The notes under the pieces are model-generated. The model saw only the letters and a program-made list of their open reading frames with translations. It ran no database searches and was not told where the DNA came from. Positions 60,945 through 64,000 of a stretch of DNA of 64,000 nt are shown here, in pieces. A program made the translations under genes and the position numbers. This DNA comes from Archangium gephyra (GTDB lineage Bacteria; Myxococcota; Myxococcia; Myxococcales; Myxococcaceae), in assembly GCF_001027285.1 (NCBI RefSeq), contig NZ_CP011509.1:11990501-12054500 (forward strand), in the 5' to 3' direction. Numbering within the stretch: the first letter of the stretch is position 1; every line of letters starts with the position of its first letter.

Positions 60945-63900
60945 TCAGGCTCCGACGAGGCTCTGCTGGAACTGACGCACGTCGCCGATCAGGTCCGCCG
61001 CTCCCTTGACGACCTTCGCCGTGCCCAGGACGATCTGCAGCGGGCCCGTGATGCTGTTCAGACCCGGGATGGCTCCGGCCACGTCCAGGCCCAGCTGACC
61101 GGCCGCCAGCGCGATGTCCAGCCCGTCCTTCGGGTCCTTGCGCAGCTCGTCCCACAGGTCCTTCGCGCTGCCAATCGCGCTGCCCGCGCTGATGACGTTG
61201 CCCAGCAGCGGCACCGACTTGAGGCCCGCCTTCGCCGCGAACTTCGCCGACTCCTTGGCGATCTTCTCCTTGAGCTCGTCCGGCAGCGCGTCCACGAACC
61301 GGCCGAACAGCCGCGTCATGTTCTCGATGCCCTGACGCCCGAAGGGCAGCTCCTGGCCCGCCACCTCGAAGTGGTCCCCCTGCGTCAGCAGCGCGCCACC
61401 CGCCTCGGCGATCTCCCGCAGCGCCCCGCCGATGTCACCGGTGGACAGCTTCTCCGCCGCCTCGAACAGGTTGGTCACCGCGCCCGAGTCCACCATCGCC
61501 GCGTTCAGGTCGCGGTCCGCGAACAGCTCGCCCAGGCTGCCCGGAATCTTCGACAGCGAGTTGAGGAACGCCTTGGCCGCGTCCGGCGCCGTCTGGGCAA
61601 TCGTCTTGCCCGTGGTGGCCAGGCCCTTCACGAAGCCACTGACGTCCCCGTTCTTGAGCGCCGCGAACGCATCACCCAGCGCCTTGCCCACGTCGTCGTT
61701 GCCCAGCAGGCTCGCCGCCGCGACGATCGTGTCCTTGGCCCACTCCGGCGCGCCCAGCTTCTCGGCCAGCTTGCCCGCCATGCGCCCGCGCAGCTCCGGC
61801 GGCACCTCCGCCAGCGCCTTGCCCAGCGACTTCAGCGCCTCGCCCGGCTTGCCCTGGGCGATCAGCTGGCCCGCCTGCATCACGTCGAACACCGCGCCGC
61901 CCAGCGCCGCGATGTCCGCGCCCGTCTCGATGCCGAAGGGCTTCAGCTTCTCCATCAACTGCGTGTTCTTCGCGAGCGCGTTGCCCGCCGCGGCCGCCAG
62001 CGCCGGGTTGGTCAGCAGGTCCTTGGTGCCCTGCACCAGGTCGCCCGACATCATCTTGCCGAACGCCGCGTGCACGTCAGGGTTCGCCACCAGCTGGTGC
62101 ACGAAGTCCTTGTCCGTGAGCATCGACTTCACCACGCCGCCGAAGCCCTCGTCCGGGAGCTTCCCGGCCGTCGTGGTGATGGCCTTCTCGATGATGGCCG
62201 GCGGCATCTTGCCCGCCGCGGACTGCAGGCCCTTGAGCGCCTCCTGGAAGTCCCCCTGGCCCAGCGCCTGGCCCGCCTTGAGCAGGTCCGGCAGCGCACG
62301 GCCCGCCTGGATGAGCTCGGACGGGGTGATGCCCAGGTCGCTGATGTTCTTGCGCAGGCCCTCGGGCAGCTTGTTGATCAGCTTCTCGCCAATCTTGTTC
62401 AGCAGCTCCGGCGCCGCCTCGGCCGCCGCGCCCAGCGCGGTGATGCCGTCGTCGATCTTCCCCTCGGAGAAGGCCTTCACCGCGTCGAACAGGTGCGGCG
62501 CCGCCTTGCCGGCCTGCAGCAGATCCTGCTGCGTCAGGCCCGCCTTGGTCAGCATCTCCTGGACCTTGGGGTCGTTGCTCAGCGCCGTGAGCGCCGTGTC
62601 GCGCGCCGCGTCGTTGCCGAGCAGCCCGCGCAGGCCCTCGAGCCGCGTGGAGTCGTTGAAGAGCTTGCCCACCTGCGAGTGCAGGTCGCGGTTGGTGACG
62701 AGCTCCTTGAGGAACTTCTCGTCCGTCAGCAGCGTCTTCACCGGGCCCAGGTTGGCCGGCAGCTGCTGCGCGAGGCCCTTGAGCGCCTGCGTGGTGAGGT
62801 CCGGCGCGGAGATCGCCGCCTCCTTCAGCGCGTTGAAGGCCTTGCCCCACTCCTGCTTGGAGGCCGCGTCCGCCGCCTCGAACAGGTGCGGCAGCGCCGG
62901 GCCCGCCGTGCGGATCTGCTGCTCGGTGATGCCCAGCTTGGCGAACTGGTCCTTCACGCTCTGCGGCAGCGCGTTCACCAGCTTGTTGCCAATCTTCGCG
63001 GCCAGCCCCGGCGCGGCCTCGACCGCCGCCTGGATGTCCGCCAGACCGCCCTTCACATCGCCCTTCTGGATCTTGTCGAAGGCGTCGAAGAGCTTGGGCG
63101 CGGCCTTGCCGGCCTCGACCAGGTCCTTGGGCTCCAGGCCAATCTTCGCCAGCTGCTCCTTGACCTTGGGATCGTTGCCCAGCGCGGTGAGCGCCGTGTC
63201 ACGCACCTTGTCGTTGTTGAGCAGCCCGCGCAGTCCCTCCATCCGGGTGGACTCGTCGAAGAGCTTGCCCACCTGGCTGTGCAGGTCGCGGTTGGAGACG
63301 ACCTCCTTGAGGAACTTCTCGTCCGTCAGCAGCGTCTTCACCGCGCCCAGCTGCGGCGGCAGCTGCTGCGCCAGGCCCTTCATGGCCTGCGTGGTGAGAT
63401 CCGGGGCGGCGATGGCCGCCTCCTTCAGCGCGTTGAACGCCTTGCCCCAGTCCTGCTTCGAGGCCGCGTCCGCCGCCTCGTACAGGTGCGGCAGCGCCGG
63501 GCCCGCCGTGCGGATCTGCTCCGGCGTGATGCCCAGCTTGGCGAACTGATCCTTCACGCCCTGCGGGAGGATCTTCAGCAGCTTGTCGCCAATCTTGGCG
63601 GCCAGCCCCGGCGCGGCCTCCACGGCCTTCTGGATGTCCTCCAGACCGCCCTTCACATCGCCGGCCTTGATCTTCTCGGCGGCATCCAGGAGCTTCGGCG
63701 CGGCCTTGCCCGCGTCCAGGAGGTCCTTGGGCTCCAGGCCAATCCTGGCCAGCTGCTCCTTGACCTTGGGGTCGTTGCCCAGCGCGGTGAGCGCCGAGTC
63801 ACGCACCTTGTCGTTGTTGAGCAGCCCGCGCAGGCCCTCCATGCGCGTGGACTCGTCGAAGAGCTTGCCCACCTGCGAGTGCAGGTCGCGGTTGGAGACA

Positions 63901-64000
63901 ACCTCCTTGAGGAACTTGTCGTCCGTCAGCAGCGTCTTCACCGCGCCCAGGTTGGCCGGGAGCTGCTGCGCCAGACCCTTCATGGCCTGCGCCGTGAGGT
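60945..64000 (-). CDS. Very large protein of 200-residue tandem repeats (5' end outside window)
   Basis: The frame is open to the right edge: upstream of the Met at 63983 the codons read LTAQAM, continuing the repeat, so the start lies beyond the window. At least 1018 residues are visible. Two and a half 200-residue repeats (MKGLAQQLPANLGAVKTLLTD, LHSQVGKLFDESTRMEGLRGLL, GLEPKDL, LGITPEQIRTAGPALPHL) are followed by more divergent copies. Each unit holds two similar halves of about 100 residues. The C-terminal ~130 residues differ, with a Gly-rich hydrophobic stretch (LKSVPLLGNVISAGSAIGSAKDLWDEL) that could insert in a membrane. The body should be an all-helical rod. Role unknown. Confidence 0.75.
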   Translation of the reverse strand, partial: LTAQAMKGLAQQLPANLGAVKTLLTDDKFLKEVVSNRDLHSQVGKLFDESTRMEGLRGLLNNDKVRDSALTALGNDPKVKEQLARIGLEPKDLLDAGKAAPKLLDAAEKIKAGDVKGGLEDIQKAVEAAPGLAAKIGDKLLKILPQGVKDQFAKLGITPEQIRTAGPALPHLYEAADAASKQDWGKAFNALKEAAIAAPDLTTQAMKGLAQQLPPQLGAVKTLLTDEKFLKEVVSNRDLHSQVGKLFDESTRMEGLRGLLNNDKVRDTALTALGNDPKVKEQLAKIGLEPKDLVEAGKAAPKLFDAFDKIQKGDVKGGLADIQAAVEAAPGLAAKIGNKLVNALPQSVKDQFAKLGITEQQIRTAGPALPHLFEAADAASKQEWGKAFNALKEAAISAPDLTTQALKGLAQQLPANLGPVKTLLTDEKFLKELVTNRDLHSQVGKLFNDSTRLEGLRGLLGNDAARDTALTALSNDPKVQEMLTKAGLTQQDLLQAGKAAPHLFDAVKAFSEGKIDDGITALGAAAEAAPELLNKIGEKLINKLPEGLRKNISDLGITPSELIQAGRALPDLLKAGQALGQGDFQEALKGLQSAAGKMPPAIIEKAITTTAGKLPDEGFGGVVKSMLTDKDFVHQLVANPDVHAAFGKMMSGDLVQGTKDLLTNPALAAAAGNALAKNTQLMEKLKPFGIETGADIAALGGAVFDVMQAGQLIAQGKPGEALKSLGKALAEVPPELRGRMAGKLAEKLGAPEWAKDTIVAAASLLGNDDVGKALGDAFAALKNGDVSGFVKGLATTGKTIAQTAPDAAKAFLNSLSKIPGSLGELFADRDLNAAMVDSGAVTNLFEAAEKLSTGDIGGALREIAEAGGALLTQGDHFEVAGQELPFGRQGIENMTRLFGRFVDALPDELKEKIAKESAKFAAKAGLKSVPLLGNVISAGSAIGSAKDLWDELRKDPKDGLDIALAAGQLGLDVAGAIPGLNSITGPLQIVLGTAKVVKGAADLIGDVRQFQQSLVGA
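62784..64000. repeat. 600-bp tandem repeat inside the large gene
   Basis: Copies at 63384-63983 and 62784-63383 differ by about two dozen of 200 residues by eye, and a third, more diverged copy covers about 62184-62783. The sequence right of 63983 belongs to another copy. Confidence 0.85.

Noticed and set aside
61432-63549. 705-codon Ser/Ala-rich open frame on the plus strand
   Set aside because: Antisense of the 200-residue repeat protein; it inherits periodicity only because the other strand repeats.

Overview
The window is high-GC DNA with densely packed genes. It carries a DUF2378 (TIGR02265-type) gene, a family essentially confined to Myxococcales. It also has many lipoproteins with low-complexity linkers, a Ser/Thr kinase, a terpene cyclase and a divided F-ATPase locus. 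Together these point to a myxobacterium, probably of the Cystobacter/Archangium group; the genus is inference. No rRNA, complete tRNA, CRISPR array or transposase was seen.

Layout. 0-6.2 kb: the 3' part of a STAND-type ATPase regulator, a secreted formylglycine-generating-enzyme-like protein coupled to a Cys-rich SH3-like protein, and a kinase fused to a macro domain. 6.4-8.7 kb: cydAB (bd oxidase). 8.9-11 kb: two envelope proteins and an ADP-ribosylglycohydrolase. 11.2-13.4 kb: a nitric-oxide locus (truncated globin, ferredoxin reductase, NsrR, small protein) with an NsrR-type operator. 13.6-17.1 kb: atpG, atpD, an unrelated exported protein and atpC. 17.3-22.7 kb: a receiver split by a frameshift, a DUF218 protein, an AI-2E-family transporter, a three-part SMI1/acidic/histone-H1-like protein, a lipoprotein and a thioredoxin. 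22.7-29.9 kb: a terpene cyclase, a Gfo/Idh/MocA oxidoreductase with a Cip1-like protein, an M3 peptidase and a repeat-linker lipoprotein.

29.9-32.8 kb is a compact three-gene unit: a membrane protein, a 610-residue radical SAM/SPASM enzyme, and a 151-residue protein ending in 19 asparagines and a glycine. It is the best candidate here for an undescribed peptide-modifying system. 32.8-42.2 kb is mixed: a ChaN/EreA-like lipoprotein, DUF2378, a TrpF-like protein, a CDP-alcohol phosphatidyltransferase, a von Willebrand A lipoprotein, two foreign-looking small exported proteins beside a tRNA-like scar, a DNRLRE lipoprotein and phosphoglycerate mutase.

42.5-47.6 kb is a conflict-type operon: a P-loop ATPase, a STAND ATPase and a trypsin-like protease, each appearing to carry an effector-associated (EAD1-like) adaptor domain. 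47.7-60.7 kb holds an OPT transporter, a sensor kinase, a zinc protease, a NUDIX hydrolase, a TauD-like dioxygenase with an APC permease, an ABC exporter, an Uma2 protein and a probable outer-membrane protein. 60.9-64 kb is the 3' end of a very large protein built from 200-residue repeats.

A REP-like element occurs five times, each 21-50 nt downstream of a stop codon and always in the same orientation relative to that gene. Coordinates and motifs were read by eye; family names rest on motif recognition, not database searches.
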